The translations under genes were made by a program, and so were the position numbers. A stretch of DNA of 64,000 nt from an uncultured Trichococcus sp. Its GTDB lineage: Bacteria > Bacillota > Bacilli > Lactobacillales > Aerococcaceae. Under the pieces are notes generated by a model. That model ran no database searches. It worked only from the letters and a program-made list of their open reading frames with translations, and was not told the origin of the DNA. Numbering within the stretch: the first letter of the stretch is position 1; the number at the start of each line of letters is the position of its first letter. This document shows, in pieces, positions 51,513-60,560 of this stretch. The stretch covers positions 2,779,001 through 2,843,000 of the forward strand of contig NZ_OY764015.1 in the NCBI RefSeq assembly GCF_963667775.1. The letters run 5' to 3'.

Positions 51513-52958
51513 ATGAATCTATCGATCGTTCGTTATGTTGTGGCGCGTCTGTTGCAGATTGAAGCCGCATTGATGATTTTCCCTCTGACTGTGAGCTTGC
51601 TTTATCGGGAATCCTGGAACTATCTCTTCAGTTTTTTGTCAGTGATGTTTTTTTTGGCGGTTCTTGGGCAACTATTAAGCTTGAAAAAGCCGGAAAGCAA
51701 GCGGATGACTGCCCGGGAAGGCTTCGTCATCGTTGCGATTTCCTGGATTTTGTTCTCGTTTTTCGGCAGTCTGCCTTTTGTCATCAATTCGGATATTCCC
51801 TCATTCGTGGATGCCTTTTTTGAGACGAGCAGCGGATTCACGACAACCGGTGCGAGCATATTGGATGATGTGGAATCTTTATCCCATTCCAGTTTATTCT
51901 GGAGAAGTTTTACCCACTTGGTTGGAGGTATGGGGATTTTGGTGTTTGCATTGGCTGTCTTGCCGCAAATCGATTCCCAATCAGTTAATATCATGAAAGC
52001 TGAAACGCCCGGCCCTACTTTCGGTAAGCTTGTATCGAAATTGTCTTCTTCGGCCCGGATTTTATATTTGATTTACCTTTCCATGACAGCGATTGTCACT
52101 GTCCTGCTCTGGATTAGCGGAATGAATCTATTTGATTCCTTGCTTCATGCTTTTGGAGTCGCTGGCACGGGTGGTTTCGGCGTCAAAAACGGCAGTATTA
52201 TGCCTTATGAGAATGCCTACGTTGAATGGGTAATCGGGATAGGTATGCTTGCCTTCGGGATAAACTTCAACATGATTTACTTGTTGCTTATAGGAAATAT
52301 TAAGCAAGTATTCAAGAGTGAAGAGTTGAAGTGGTATTTCTTGATTGTGCTGGGTGCTGTGGGGCTGATCTGTGTCAATCTGATAGGGTACTATGATTCC
52401 ATTTCGACATTGATTCGGGATGTTTTCTTTACCGTTTCATCCGTCATCACGACAACCGGTTTTACGACAGCAGACTTTGGTTCGTGGCCGTTGTTTTCCC
52501 AGATGATGGTCTTGTCGTTGATGTTTTTCGGGGCATGTGCGGGTTCTACGGCTGGAGGATTGAAGATTTCGCGTGTCGTTGTCTATGTTAAGATTCTGGT
52601 TGCGGAAATCAAACGTGTCGCGCAGCCGAATCGGATCGTGGTTGTTCAATATGATCAAAAGCCTTTGGGGACAAATACGAAGCACGGTGTAGCTAATTAT
52701 CTGATCATCTACTCAGTAGTCTTTGCAGCAGTATTCATGCTCATCAGTCTGGATGCGCCGGACTTTTTGTCGGCTTTCAGTGCGGTTGCGGCAACGTTCA
52801 ATAATATCGGTCCTGCTTTGGGAGCAGTCGGACCGGCATACAGCTACAGCAAATTGCATGATTACTCAAAGATTTTGTTGTCGTTCACGATGCTTGCGGG
52901 GCGGTTGGAAATTTTTCCGATTTTGATCCTTTTTGCACCGCGTACATGGAAAAAATAA
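51513..52958 (+). CDS. trkH: Trk potassium transporter membrane subunit TrkH
   Basis: A 481-aa polytopic protein of the TrkH/KtrB superfamily. Its four selectivity-filter loops are visible as SSGFTTTGAS, GTGGFGVKN, SSVITTTGFTTADFG and ATFNNIGPALG. TrkA regulates it; both genes form one operon. AGGGGGAGCG precedes the ATG. The pair should provide K+ uptake, important in osmotic and pH adaptation. A terminator follows. Confidence 0.94.
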   Translation: MNLSIVRYVVARLLQIEAALMIFPLTVSLLYRESWNYLFSFLSVMFFLAVLGQLLSLKKPESKRMTAREGFVIVAISWILFSFFGSLPFVINSDIPSFVDAFFETSSGFTTTGASILDDVESLSHSSLFWRSFTHLVGGMGILVFALAVLPQIDSQSVNIMKAETPGPTFGKLVSKLSSSARILYLIYLSMTAIVTVLLWISGMNLFDSLLHAFGVAGTGGFGVKNGSIMPYENAYVEWVIGIGMLAFGINFNMIYLLLIGNIKQVFKSEELKWYFLIVLGAVGLICVNLIGYYDSISTLIRDVFFTVSSVITTTGFTTADFGSWPLFSQMMVLSLMFFGACAGSTAGGLKISRVVVYVKILVAEIKRVAQPNRIVVVQYDQKPLGTNTKHGVANYLIIYSVVFAAVFMLISLDAPDFLSAFSAVAATFNNIGPALGAVGPAYSYSKLHDYSKILLSFTMLAGRLEIFPILILFAPRTWKK

Positions 52959-53009
52959 AAAAAAGAGATATCGATAGCGCGGCCAACCGTGCTTGATCAT
53001 GAAAAATTC

Positions 53010-53049
53010 AAAAAAACTGATGCTGACATAAATTCGGCATCAGTTTTTT
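53010..53049. terminator. Terminator between trkH and the convergent small gene
   Basis: AAAAAACTGATGC and GCATCAGTTTTTT form a 13-bp stem with T-runs on both strands. Confidence 0.85.
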
Positions 53050-53073
53050 GCTGTAAGGTGTCTCGGTAAGTGC

Positions 53074-53406
53074 TCAGATAGAGCGAGGACTTGTTGGGGG
53101 CAATGAAGCTTGGTAAGCTTGATCCACTTTCCCCAACATCTGGTAGACCGCTTCATAACTTTCGCACACATCATCCGGAACTGTGTAGTTATTCGAAACC
53201 ACGCGCAATTTTATGAATTCCTCGTTCAGGTCTGGTTTTTTTGTGTCGGCTGTTAGGGTCTTTTCGAGGATCGCGTTGAATAGCTGGTGAACATCATGGA
53301 ATTCGGGGTGATTTTTTCCATGTACACGGGCTACAATCGGCACGTATTGTTCCAATGTTGGAAAGAGAGCTTCCTTCACTTCTGTAAATGTGGGTTGATT
53401 GGACAT
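53074..53406 (-). CDS. Small hemerythrin/RIC-like protein (tentative)
   Basis: A 110-aa helical protein. YVPIVARVHGKNHPEFHDVHQLF contains five histidines in a pattern like one helix pair of hemerythrin-type iron-sulphur repair proteins (RIC/ScdA), in which similar VARVHGxxHPE segments occur. A complete four-helix di-iron site is not obvious in such a short protein, so function is uncertain. ATG 53406 has AGAAGGA upstream; the longer alternative start at 53460 lacks one. It is monocistronic and convergent with trkH. Confidence 0.5.
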   Translation of the reverse strand: MSNQPTFTEVKEALFPTLEQYVPIVARVHGKNHPEFHDVHQLFNAILEKTLTADTKKPDLNEEFIKLRVVSNNYTVPDDVCESYEAVYQMLGKVDQAYQASLPPTSPRSI

Positions 53407-53606
53407 CTGAGATCCTTCTTTCTGAGCTTTGATGATTCCATTGTAATACGAAGCCGCCAAAAATATACTTGATCCGCGTCAAGAAAAAGGGTATGGATAC
53501 TTTTTTAACGTGGAGTATTGTTTTTGTAGATAGCGAATCGGTACCGCTTTCGCTTGGTTTGGCGGTATAATGAAGTCAAATGGTGAAGAAGTGGAGGAGT
53601 AAGCTG

Positions 53607-55430
53607 ATGGAATCTAAAATGCCCCCGAAGATCAATAATCAGTGGGTTTATATTGCTGTAATTGCCACGGCTTTCTTGTTTTTGCCGAATCTTTTCCCTA
53701 GTCTGGCGGGGGATCCGGTGACGGAAGTAGATTATAAGACGTTTGTTGCGATGCTTGAAGAAGATAGTGTGGAGTCGGTATTGGTGGAGGAGAACCAGAT
53801 CGAATTCACGGCACTTAATGATGATGGGGAGGAAGCCTTCTTCATCACTGGTCGAATGGAGGACTCGGCGCTGACCGAGAGGCTGCTGGCCACGGATGCG
53901 AAGTTTGCTAAGGAAATTATCCCGGAAGGATCTCCGCTGGTTGATTTTTTCCTGATCTGGATTTTGCCTTTTGCGTTATTGTACGCATTCTGGGGTTTCA
54001 TGATGCGCAGGCTGCAGGGAAAAGTCGGTGGAATCGGCAATGAAATGAAATTCGGCAAGAGCAATGTCAAGATATACGCTGAATCTGAAACAGGAAAAAC
54101 ATTTGAGGATGTAGCGGGGCAGGATGAAGCGAAGGAAGCGCTCTGGGAAGTGATCGATTTCCTGCATAATCCCCAAAAATACCGGGAAATCGGTGCCAAG
54201 ATGCCGAAAGGGATTCTGCTGGTCGGACCTCCAGGAACCGGGAAGACGCTGCTGGCCAAAGCGGTCGCAGGAGAAGCCAGAGTGCCGTTTTTCTCGATAT
54301 CGGGATCTGAATTCATGGAGATGTTCGTCGGTGTGGGCGCCGCCAGGGTCAGGGATCTGTTCGACAAAGCCCAGGAAAAGGCCCCTTGTATCGTTTTCAT
54401 CGACGAAATCGACACTATCGGCAAGAGCCGTAACCTGTCAGGCATCACCGGAAACGATGAGCGGGACCAGACACTCAACCAGCTGTTGAATGAAATGGAT
54501 GGTTTTTCCTCGGAAAAAGGTGTGGTGATCCTGGCGGCAACGAACAAACCTGAAGTTCTCGACAAAGCGCTGCTGCGGCCAGGACGATTTGATAGGCGCA
54601 TTCCGCTTGAGCTGCCGGATATTGCCGGGAGGGAAGCGATTCTGAAGGTTCATGCAAAATCGGTCAAAATGACGGAAGACGTCGATCTGAAGGGGATTGC
54701 AAAGTACACACCCGGCAGCTCCGGAGCCGACCTTGCCAATCTTATAAATGAAGGCGCTCTCCATGCCATAAAGGAAGGACGCAGCAAAATCAGCCAATCC
54801 GATCTGGAGTACGCGTTGGAAATCATATTGGCCGGATACCAGCGGAAAAATGCCATCCTCTCGAAAGAAGACAAATTGGCGATCGCGTACCATGAAATAG
54901 GCCATGCAATCGTTGCCGCGAAACAAACAGATTCCGCACCTGTCAATAAAATCAGCATCATCCCAAGGACTTCGGGCGTCCTCGGCTACACGATGCAGTC
55001 GGAAGACACAGATCACGTTCTGATGAGCCGCGAAAAGTTCTTGAACAAGATCATCACCTACATGGGCGGACGCTCTGCCGAGGAAGTCATCCTGAATACG
55101 GTCACATCCGGGGCGGAAAATGACATAGAGGCGGCAACAGCTATTGCACGGGCGATGGTTACGCGCTACGGCATGAGTGAAAAGTTCGACATGATGGCTT
55201 TGGAAACGATCAATAATCCTTATCTGGGAACGGATGTAACGTCACTCGTATCAAATGAAACCTCTGCGAAAATCGATGATGAGGTTTTGGGCATCATCAA
55301 ATTCGCCCATGAAAAAGCTAAGGAAATCATCCGGGAAAACTTACCGAAAATGCATGAACTTGCTAACTATCTGCTTGAAAAAGAAACCATGACCGGCGAA
55401 GAATTCATGGAAATGCTGACGGAAGAATAA
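53607..55430 (+). CDS. ftsH: ATP-dependent zinc metalloprotease FtsH
   Basis: A 607-aa membrane AAA protease. Two N-terminal membrane helices (about 17-35 and 115-135) enclose a small extracellular domain. Walker A is GPPGTGKT near 206-213, Walker B FIDEID, the second region of homology RPGRFDRRI, and the zinc site HEIGH near 429. ATG 53607 is chosen for GGAGGAG upstream. It degrades membrane and short-lived cytosolic proteins. It is shorter at the C-terminus than the usual Lactobacillales FtsH (about 650-700) and lacks the hpt/tilS context, so it may be a second FtsH copy of the strain. Confidence 0.9.
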   Translation: MESKMPPKINNQWVYIAVIATAFLFLPNLFPSLAGDPVTEVDYKTFVAMLEEDSVESVLVEENQIEFTALNDDGEEAFFITGRMEDSALTERLLATDAKFAKEIIPEGSPLVDFFLIWILPFALLYAFWGFMMRRLQGKVGGIGNEMKFGKSNVKIYAESETGKTFEDVAGQDEAKEALWEVIDFLHNPQKYREIGAKMPKGILLVGPPGTGKTLLAKAVAGEARVPFFSISGSEFMEMFVGVGAARVRDLFDKAQEKAPCIVFIDEIDTIGKSRNLSGITGNDERDQTLNQLLNEMDGFSSEKGVVILAATNKPEVLDKALLRPGRFDRRIPLELPDIAGREAILKVHAKSVKMTEDVDLKGIAKYTPGSSGADLANLINEGALHAIKEGRSKISQSDLEYALEIILAGYQRKNAILSKEDKLAIAYHEIGHAIVAAKQTDSAPVNKISIIPRTSGVLGYTMQSEDTDHVLMSREKFLNKIITYMGGRSAEEVILNTVTSGAENDIEAATAIARAMVTRYGMSEKFDMMALETINNPYLGTDVTSLVSNETSAKIDDEVLGIIKFAHEKAKEIIRENLPKMHELANYLLEKETMTGEEFMEMLTEE

Positions 55431-55547
55431 AGTTTCAGGCAATGCGGCTTTTCTTGATGGTAAATGATGAGCTTTTTTGCGATTTATGGCATAATGAAAA
55501 TCATCAGTACCAAAAATAGCTTCAGGAAGATTCAGAAGGGAGCACCC

Positions 55548-55898
55548 ATGAAAAATACGAAAATATTCGGGATGTCGTTTGCCAGCGTCTATCCGTTGTA
55601 TATTCAGAAAGCCGAGAAAAAAGGCCGCACGAAAGAAGAAGTCGATGAGATCATTTTCTGGCTGACCGGATATGATGAGACGACGCTGCAACAACAACTG
55701 GATGATAAAGTTGATTTCGAAACCTTTTTTGCACAGGCACCACAGCTGAATCCCAACGTTTCGCTTATCACAGGGGTCATTTGCGGATACCGCGTCGAAG
55801 AGATCGAAGACAAACTCATGCAGAAAATCCGTTACCTGGATAAACTCATCGATGAGTTGGCTAAAGGGAAGGCCATGGAGAAGATACTGAGGAAATAG
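55548..55898 (+). CDS. DUF2200 family protein
   Basis: A 116-aa soluble protein that matches DUF2200 across its length: [36 protein letters not shown], and [21 protein letters not shown] followed by [24 protein letters not shown] ending. The family is common in Firmicutes and gamma-proteobacteria and has no known function. ATG 55548 with AGAAGGGAG upstream. It precedes ppnP by about 50 bases and may share its transcript. Confidence 0.85.
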   Translation: MKNTKIFGMSFASVYPLYIQKAEKKGRTKEEVDEIIFWLTGYDETTLQQQLDDKVDFETFFAQAPQLNPNVSLITGVICGYRVEEIEDKLMQKIRYLDKLIDELAKGKAMEKILRK

Positions 55899-55950
55899 GC
55901 TATACATGCAAGAAAACCATAAAAATAATCAGGCAAATGGAGGAAATAGG

Positions 55951-56265
55951 ATGGAATTCAAAAATGTTACAGTGATCAAGGAAGCAAATGTGTATTTTGA
56001 CGGGAAAGTGACCAGCAGAACGGTCTTGTTTGAAAGCGGCGAGAAAAAGACACTCGGCTTCATGTTGGCAGGCGAATACGAATTCAATACCGATGCCGAA
56101 GAAATCATGGAAGTCCTGGGTGGCGACATGTCGGTCATGCTGCCGGGTGAATCGGAATACACACTCTACAGCAAAGGCCAAAGCTATGTCGTTCCGGCAA
56201 ACTCATCATTCAAGATGATTGTTGAGAAATATGTGGACTATTGCTGTTCTTACAAAAACGACTGA
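55951..56265 (+). CDS. ppnP: Pyrimidine/purine nucleoside phosphorylase
   Basis: A 104-aa cupin of the PpnP (YaiE, UPF0345) family, which phosphorolyses several nucleosides to base plus ribose-1-phosphate. The sequence [43 protein letters not shown] and [11 protein letters not shown] is typical, and the length is standard. ATG 55951 with TGGAGGAAATAGG. In this window it complements adenine deaminase (57.7 kb) for purine salvage, but the two are not in one operon. Confidence 0.93.
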   Translation: MEFKNVTVIKEANVYFDGKVTSRTVLFESGEKKTLGFMLAGEYEFNTDAEEIMEVLGGDMSVMLPGESEYTLYSKGQSYVVPANSSFKMIVEKYVDYCCSYKND

Positions 56266-56345
56266 ATCTAAAGCACCACGTTTGCTGTGACCGTGTGGCA
56301 GTACAGGCAAACCAACTGATTTTAACAAATAAAATGATACATGAC

Positions 56346-56380
56346 AAAAATCCGCAATCATTTGTTTGATTGCGGATTTT
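56346..56380. terminator. Bidirectional terminator between ppnP and the toxin gene
   Basis: AAAATCCGCAATCA and TGATTGCGGATTTT form a 14-bp stem with T/A-runs on both sides. It overlaps the stop codon of the toxin gene. Confidence 0.88.
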
Positions 56381-56720
56381 AAAATATATATTCGATTATC
56401 TGATCGACGTTAGCGATATCCTGAACAGGCAATCTGTCAGCGAATTCAATTTTTCTGGCGTGAAAATCCAAAGATTTGAGTTGGGAGATGACGATTTGAC
56501 CTGTGACAACCATTTCTTCCGGCAACGTATACCGAGTAGGGAGGTTTTTTATTGTCGAAGTGATGGGGCAAATAACCGCAAACAAGGTAGAACCATTGAA
56601 TTCGTATCTTGAGACAACCAGTCCCGGCCGACGTTTTTTGATTTCATTTCCTGAAGATGGATCAAAATTCACCCAGACGATATCGCCTTTCTTGGGAATG
56701 TACCGATCGGAAGCCTTCAT
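56379..56720 (-). CDS. MazF/PemK-family toxin
   Basis: A 113-aa type II toxin, normally an mRNA-cleaving endoribonuclease. Family segments: PKKGDIVWVNFDPSSGNEIKKRRPGLVVS, ICPITSTIKNLPTRYTLP (shortened here in quote as CPITSTIKNLP) and VISQLKSLDFHARKI. The catalytic Arg (in KKRRPGLV) and Thr/Ser (in CPITST) are present. The ATG shares one base with the antitoxin stop (TGATG), typical of coupled toxin-antitoxin pairs. Its transcript ends at the terminator that overlaps its stop. Confidence 0.92.
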   Translation of the reverse strand: MKASDRYIPKKGDIVWVNFDPSSGNEIKKRRPGLVVSRYEFNGSTLFAVICPITSTIKNLPTRYTLPEEMVVTGQIVISQLKSLDFHARKIEFADRLPVQDIANVDQIIEYIF

Positions 56721-56950
56721 CAGAACAGTTCTCTCCCTTCAGGAGATAGACTAGCCCATTCATCTTTTTCGTAAAAAGCCCCAGCTTCGGACAAAACAAA
56801 GGGATCATCAATTTTGGGAACCAGCGTGATTGTCCCGTTCGCTGAATAGATTACGATATATTCTTTATTGGCTTCCAATTTTTCGCCATTGTGAAGCGGC
56901 AGGGTGACAACTACGGAACTTCCCTGTAGTCTGGATTTTGTAATTAGCAT
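56720..56950 (-). CDS. AbrB/MazE-type antitoxin
   Basis: A 76-aa protein with an N-terminal AbrB-like swapped-hairpin DNA-binding region (TKSRLQGSSVVVTLP, KEYIVIYSANGTITLVP) and an acidic C-terminal tail (AGAFYEKDEWASLSPEGRELF) of the kind that wraps the toxin. ATG 56950 has AGAGGTG 7 bases upstream; the GTG at 56959 is part of that site. First gene of the pair, so it should autoregulate the operon. Confidence 0.85.
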   Translation of the reverse strand: MLITKSRLQGSSVVVTLPLHNGEKLEANKEYIVIYSANGTITLVPKIDDPFVLSEAGAFYEKDEWASLSPEGRELF

Positions 56951-57129
56951 GTTTCTCACCTCTTATGAATAATTATACTCGATAACACTCAGTCACGCAA
57001 AGTGCACTGCCGGTACATACTAAAAAAGTAAGTTTAGGAGTATAATTGATTTATGGAATAGATAGCTTTTGGCGGATTAGCGGCCGGAATAATGGGTATC
57101 ATATCAGATGGAGAGCGGAGGTAGTGGTT

Positions 57130-57399
57130 ATGACGAAAGTCGAGCAGCACAGGGAAATATGCGAAAGACTGAATCGGCTGTATGCGGCAAAAAACAAAGA
57201 CTACGGGGATAGTTTTGGCGACAGCTTCGAAGAGTACGGGCTGATAATGCCTGCTGTCCGATTGGATGATAAACTGCACCGGTTCAAACAACTGATCAAG
57301 CAGGAGGCCGAAGTGAAAGACGAGAGTATCACAGACACGCTGATGGATTTGGCGAATTACGCAATCATGACCATCATCGAAATCGAGAACAAAGCATAA
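57130..57399 (+). CDS. Nmad1/DUF1599 domain protein
   Basis: An 89-aa helical protein. KNKDYGDSFGDSFEEYGLI and DKLHRFKQLI followed by ESITDTLMDLANYAIMTI match the nucleotide-modification-associated domain 1 (PF07659/DUF1599) found in phages and Firmicutes, where its role is thought to relate to modified nucleotides. ATG 57130 with CGGAGG upstream. It stands alone between a toxin-antitoxin pair and a strong terminator, so it may be a phage-derived remnant or a stand-alone housekeeping copy. Confidence 0.78.
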   Translation: MTKVEQHREICERLNRLYAAKNKDYGDSFGDSFEEYGLIMPAVRLDDKLHRFKQLIKQEAEVKDESITDTLMDLANYAIMTIIEIENKA

Positions 57400-57431
57400 T
57401 GTTGAGAAAAATAGTACCCATTGCCTCAACC

Positions 57432-57481
57432 AAAAAGATAGACGGTACCAGAGCTTGGATGCTGGTACCGTCTATCTTTTT
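57432..57481. terminator. Terminator after the Nmad1 gene
   Basis: A perfect stem of about 19 bp (AAAAGATAGACGGTACCAG with its complement at 57462-57480) is followed by a T-run. It can work in both directions. Confidence 0.9.
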
Positions 57482-57492
57482 AAATCGTGATG

Positions 57493-57648
57493 CTATTGAT
57501 GAAGCGAGCGATCCGCAGCTTCCCTTGCGAAGTCAAGGTTGTGCGTTACGATGATCATGGACAGCTTTTCTGACAGGACATGCAGCACTTCCGCCTCCAA
57601 CTCGGGGTCGAGGGCCGAAGTGGACTCATTGAACAGGACGTTATCGGT
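57493..57648 (-). pseudogene. Remnant of an amino-acid ABC transporter ATPase
   Basis: About 50 residues resemble the C-terminal part of GlnQ-type ATPases: VLFNESTSALDPELEAEVL corresponds to the Walker B and D-loop, then IIVTHNLDFAREAADR to the H-loop. Walker B Asp and the following Pro are altered (FDEP to FNES), the N-terminal Walker A and signature regions are absent, and the tail ends early. It is a decayed fragment lying in the promoter region of ade. Confidence 0.75.
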
Positions 57649-57729
57649 CCCCCTGCGAATCGTGTATAATATAGGAAACAACAACTGATTCGCTGACCAA
57701 GAGAGCGAATGGAAGCAGGGGGAATTTGT

Positions 57730-59454
57730 ATGACAGAGGCATTGAAAAGACTGATCCAGGCAGCGCAGCAACCGGAGGAAGCGGACCTGATCATCCAAAA
57801 CGGGACAGTAGTGGATGTGTTTTCGCTGGAGACCTTTGAAGCGGATGTTGCTATCAAAGATGGATACATCGTCGGCATCGGTACCTATCCGAACGGGAAG
57901 CAAGTGGTGGATGCTTCAGGAAAGTATGTCATGCCGGGCTTTATCGACGGGCATATCCATATCGAATCGACGATGGTGACACCGTCGGAATTTTCGCGTG
58001 CGCTCATCAAACACGGTGTGACGACCGTTGTGACTGATCCGCATGAAATCGCGAACGTCGCAGGAACAATCGGTATTGAATTTATGTTGAAGGACGCCGC
58101 CAACGCCGATATGGACATCCTGCTGAAGCTGCCATCGTGTGTGCCGGCAACGCCTTTCGAGCAGAATGGGGCAACGCTGACTGCGGATGATCTCCGCCCG
58201 TATTTGACCCATCCGACCGTCATCGGCCTGGCGGAAGTGATGGATTATCCATCCGTTTTGAATGCAAATCCGGATATGCTGGAGAAAATCCAAATGACAA
58301 TCGGAGCGGGGCTGGAGGTAGACGGTCATGCAGCCGGTCTGCCGGATACGGCGCTGAACGTATACAGCGTCGCGGGCATCCGCAACGATCATGAAGCGGT
58401 GACTGCGGAAGAAGCGATTGCGCGGGTACGCCGGGGCATGCATGTGTTGGTGCGCGAAGGTTCGGCGGCAAAGGATTTGCTGGCGTTGTTGCCGGCCATC
58501 AACGAAAGGAACAGCCGCCGTTTTTCATTCTGTACGGATGATAAGCATCTGGACGAATTGGCAGAAGAAGGAACCGTCAATTACGCAGCGCAGCTGGCCA
58601 TCGCAAACGGGCTGGATCCGCTGATTGCGATCCAGATGGCTACGCTCAATAATGCGGTATGCCACGGCATTCATGACAAAGGCGCCATTGCACCAGGCTA
58701 TCTTGCGGATATCCTGATCACGGATAGCCTGGAGATCCTGCATCCGGAAACAATCATCAAAGGCGGACGTCTGCTGGATCTGGGCGCTTTAAGGAGCGCC
58801 CGCGCAACTGTCCCGGAGACTGTCCGATCCTCCCTTCATTTAAAGAAAGTGACAAAAGATGATTTGCAGATCCCGCTTCTTGAAGGTCAGCAAGCTTGGG
58901 TCATCGGTGTTGTGCCGGGCCGCATCATTACGGAGAAAATCGCAGCGGATGTACAGACGGAAGACGGGTTCTTTGTTGCGGATCCGCAAAATGATCAAGT
59001 GAAGATGGTGGTGTCCGAACGCCATCACCAAACCGGCAGCATCGGGGCTGGCATCGTCAGCGGAATCGGTCTGAAACGGGGCGCCATCGCCTCAACTGTA
59101 GCCCATGATTCGCATAATCTGGTCGTTGCCGGAACGAACGATGAAGATATGCTGCTTGCGATTGAGGAAGCGGAACGGATGCAAGGCGGACTCGTCATCG
59201 TTGATGGCGGCAAAGTGTTGGCGTCGGTCCCGTTGCGGGTCGGCGGCATCATGTCGGAAAAATCCTACGAAGAAGTGATCAAGGAATTGCATCAGCTGCA
59301 TGAGCAGTTGTCTACGCTGGCGGAGGAATCGCAGAACATTTTCATGATCCTCTCGTTCCTATGTCTTCCAGTCATTCCGCGGCTGAAATTGACGGATAGA
59401 GGATTGTTTGATGTGGATTCCTTCCAGCATATCGCAGTCGGGATTCCGATGTAA
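57730..59454 (+). CDS. ade: Adenine deaminase
   Basis: A 574-aa amidohydrolase converting adenine to hypoxanthine and ammonia. Motifs of the Ade family: VMPGFIDGHIHIESTMVTP (two metal His), VVTDPHEIANV, GHAAGL, FCTDDKH and VAHDSHNLVVAGTND. Start ATG 57730 with GCAGGGGG upstream. Length is standard for Bacillus-type Ade. It is followed after 42 bases by a phosphate transporter gene; the remnant of an ABC ATPase sits in its upstream region on the other strand. Confidence 0.95.
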   Translation: MTEALKRLIQAAQQPEEADLIIQNGTVVDVFSLETFEADVAIKDGYIVGIGTYPNGKQVVDASGKYVMPGFIDGHIHIESTMVTPSEFSRALIKHGVTTVVTDPHEIANVAGTIGIEFMLKDAANADMDILLKLPSCVPATPFEQNGATLTADDLRPYLTHPTVIGLAEVMDYPSVLNANPDMLEKIQMTIGAGLEVDGHAAGLPDTALNVYSVAGIRNDHEAVTAEEAIARVRRGMHVLVREGSAAKDLLALLPAINERNSRRFSFCTDDKHLDELAEEGTVNYAAQLAIANGLDPLIAIQMATLNNAVCHGIHDKGAIAPGYLADILITDSLEILHPETIIKGGRLLDLGALRSARATVPETVRSSLHLKKVTKDDLQIPLLEGQQAWVIGVVPGRIITEKIAADVQTEDGFFVADPQNDQVKMVVSERHHQTGSIGAGIVSGIGLKRGAIASTVAHDSHNLVVAGTNDEDMLLAIEEAERMQGGLVIVDGGKVLASVPLRVGGIMSEKSYEEVIKELHQLHEQLSTLAEESQNIFMILSFLCLPVIPRLKLTDRGLFDVDSFQHIAVGIPM

Positions 59455-59496
59455 AGTCACTTACTTCAGTACGGTCCGGAAAGGCGGTGGTTCTTT

Positions 59497-60546
59497 ATGG
59501 CGATTTCATTTGGTGCATTCATTCAGTTGCTGCTGACGAGCCCGGCTATTGCGGTGACGGTGGTCTTGACATTGGGCGTGGTTTTGGTGAACGGGTGGAC
59601 GGATGCGCCGAACGCCATCGCCACCTGCGTTTCGACACGAAGCATAACTCCGCGCAATGCCATCTTGATGGCGGCGGTATTCAATTTTTTTGGTGTCTTT
59701 GCGATGACCGCAGTCAATGCGAAGGTTGCCCAGACGATGGCGAAGATGGTTGACTTTGGCGGGAATACGGAAGACGCGGTCGTGGCGCTGTGTGCGGCGC
59801 TCTTTGCGATTGTGGTATGGGCCACTGCCGCTTGGTATTTTGGCATTCCGACAAGTGAAAGCCATGCCTTGATTGCTGGGGTATCTGGGGCTGCGATTGC
59901 GCTGCAAGGCGGTATCGATGGAATCAATGGTGCGGAATGGATTAAGGTTCTGTATGGCTTGCTGCTTTCCACCGTTCTTGGGTTGTCTCTAGGCTTTCTG
60001 GTCGTGAAGCTTGTCGGCGCGCTGTTCAAGGACATCGAGCGGCAAAGCACGACCATCTTCTTCCGCAACAGCCAGATTGCCGGTGCGGCAGCGATGGCCT
60101 TCATGCATGGAGCCCAGGACGGCCAGAAGTTCATCGGGATTTTCCTGCTGGGCATTGCTTTGTCGCAAGGGAATGCCGCGACTGATTTCATTATCCCTGT
60201 CTGGCTGATGCTGTTGTGTTCCACCGTCATGGCCTTGGGGACGGCAATCGGTGGCGGGAAGATCATCAAGACGGTAGGGGTCAATATGGTGAAGCTGGAG
60301 ACCTATCAAGGCTTCAGCGCTGATTTTGCCGGGGCCTTGAGCCTCTTGACGGCTTCCCTCCTGGGGCTGCCGGTGAGCACGACCCACACGAAGACGACGG
60401 CCATCATGGGAGTAGGCGCGGGTAGGCATCTGTCGAGCGTAAACTGGTTGACGGTCAAGGAAATGGTTTATACGTGGGTGTTGACATTTCCAGGCTGCGG
60501 CCTTGTCGGTTATCTGATGGCAAAGCTGTTCATTCTGATATTTTAG
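59497..60546 (+). CDS. pit: Inorganic phosphate transporter, PiT family
   Basis: A 349-aa membrane carrier with the duplicated PiT signature: GWTDAPNAIATCVSTRS in the N-terminal half and GLPVSTTHTKTTAIMGVGAG in the C-terminal half, together with FGIPTSESHALIAGVSGAAI and AFMHGAQDGQKFIGIF. It imports metal-phosphate with H+. GGCGGTGG lies before the ATG. The following DUF47 gene is its usual partner. Confidence 0.93.
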   Translation: MAISFGAFIQLLLTSPAIAVTVVLTLGVVLVNGWTDAPNAIATCVSTRSITPRNAILMAAVFNFFGVFAMTAVNAKVAQTMAKMVDFGGNTEDAVVALCAALFAIVVWATAAWYFGIPTSESHALIAGVSGAAIALQGGIDGINGAEWIKVLYGLLLSTVLGLSLGFLVVKLVGALFKDIERQSTTIFFRNSQIAGAAAMAFMHGAQDGQKFIGIFLLGIALSQGNAATDFIIPVWLMLLCSTVMALGTAIGGGKIIKTVGVNMVKLETYQGFSADFAGALSLLTASLLGLPVSTTHTKTTAIMGVGAGRHLSSVNWLTVKEMVYTWVLTFPGCGLVGYLMAKLFILIF

Positions 60547-60560
60547 GGGGTGCTCCGTGT

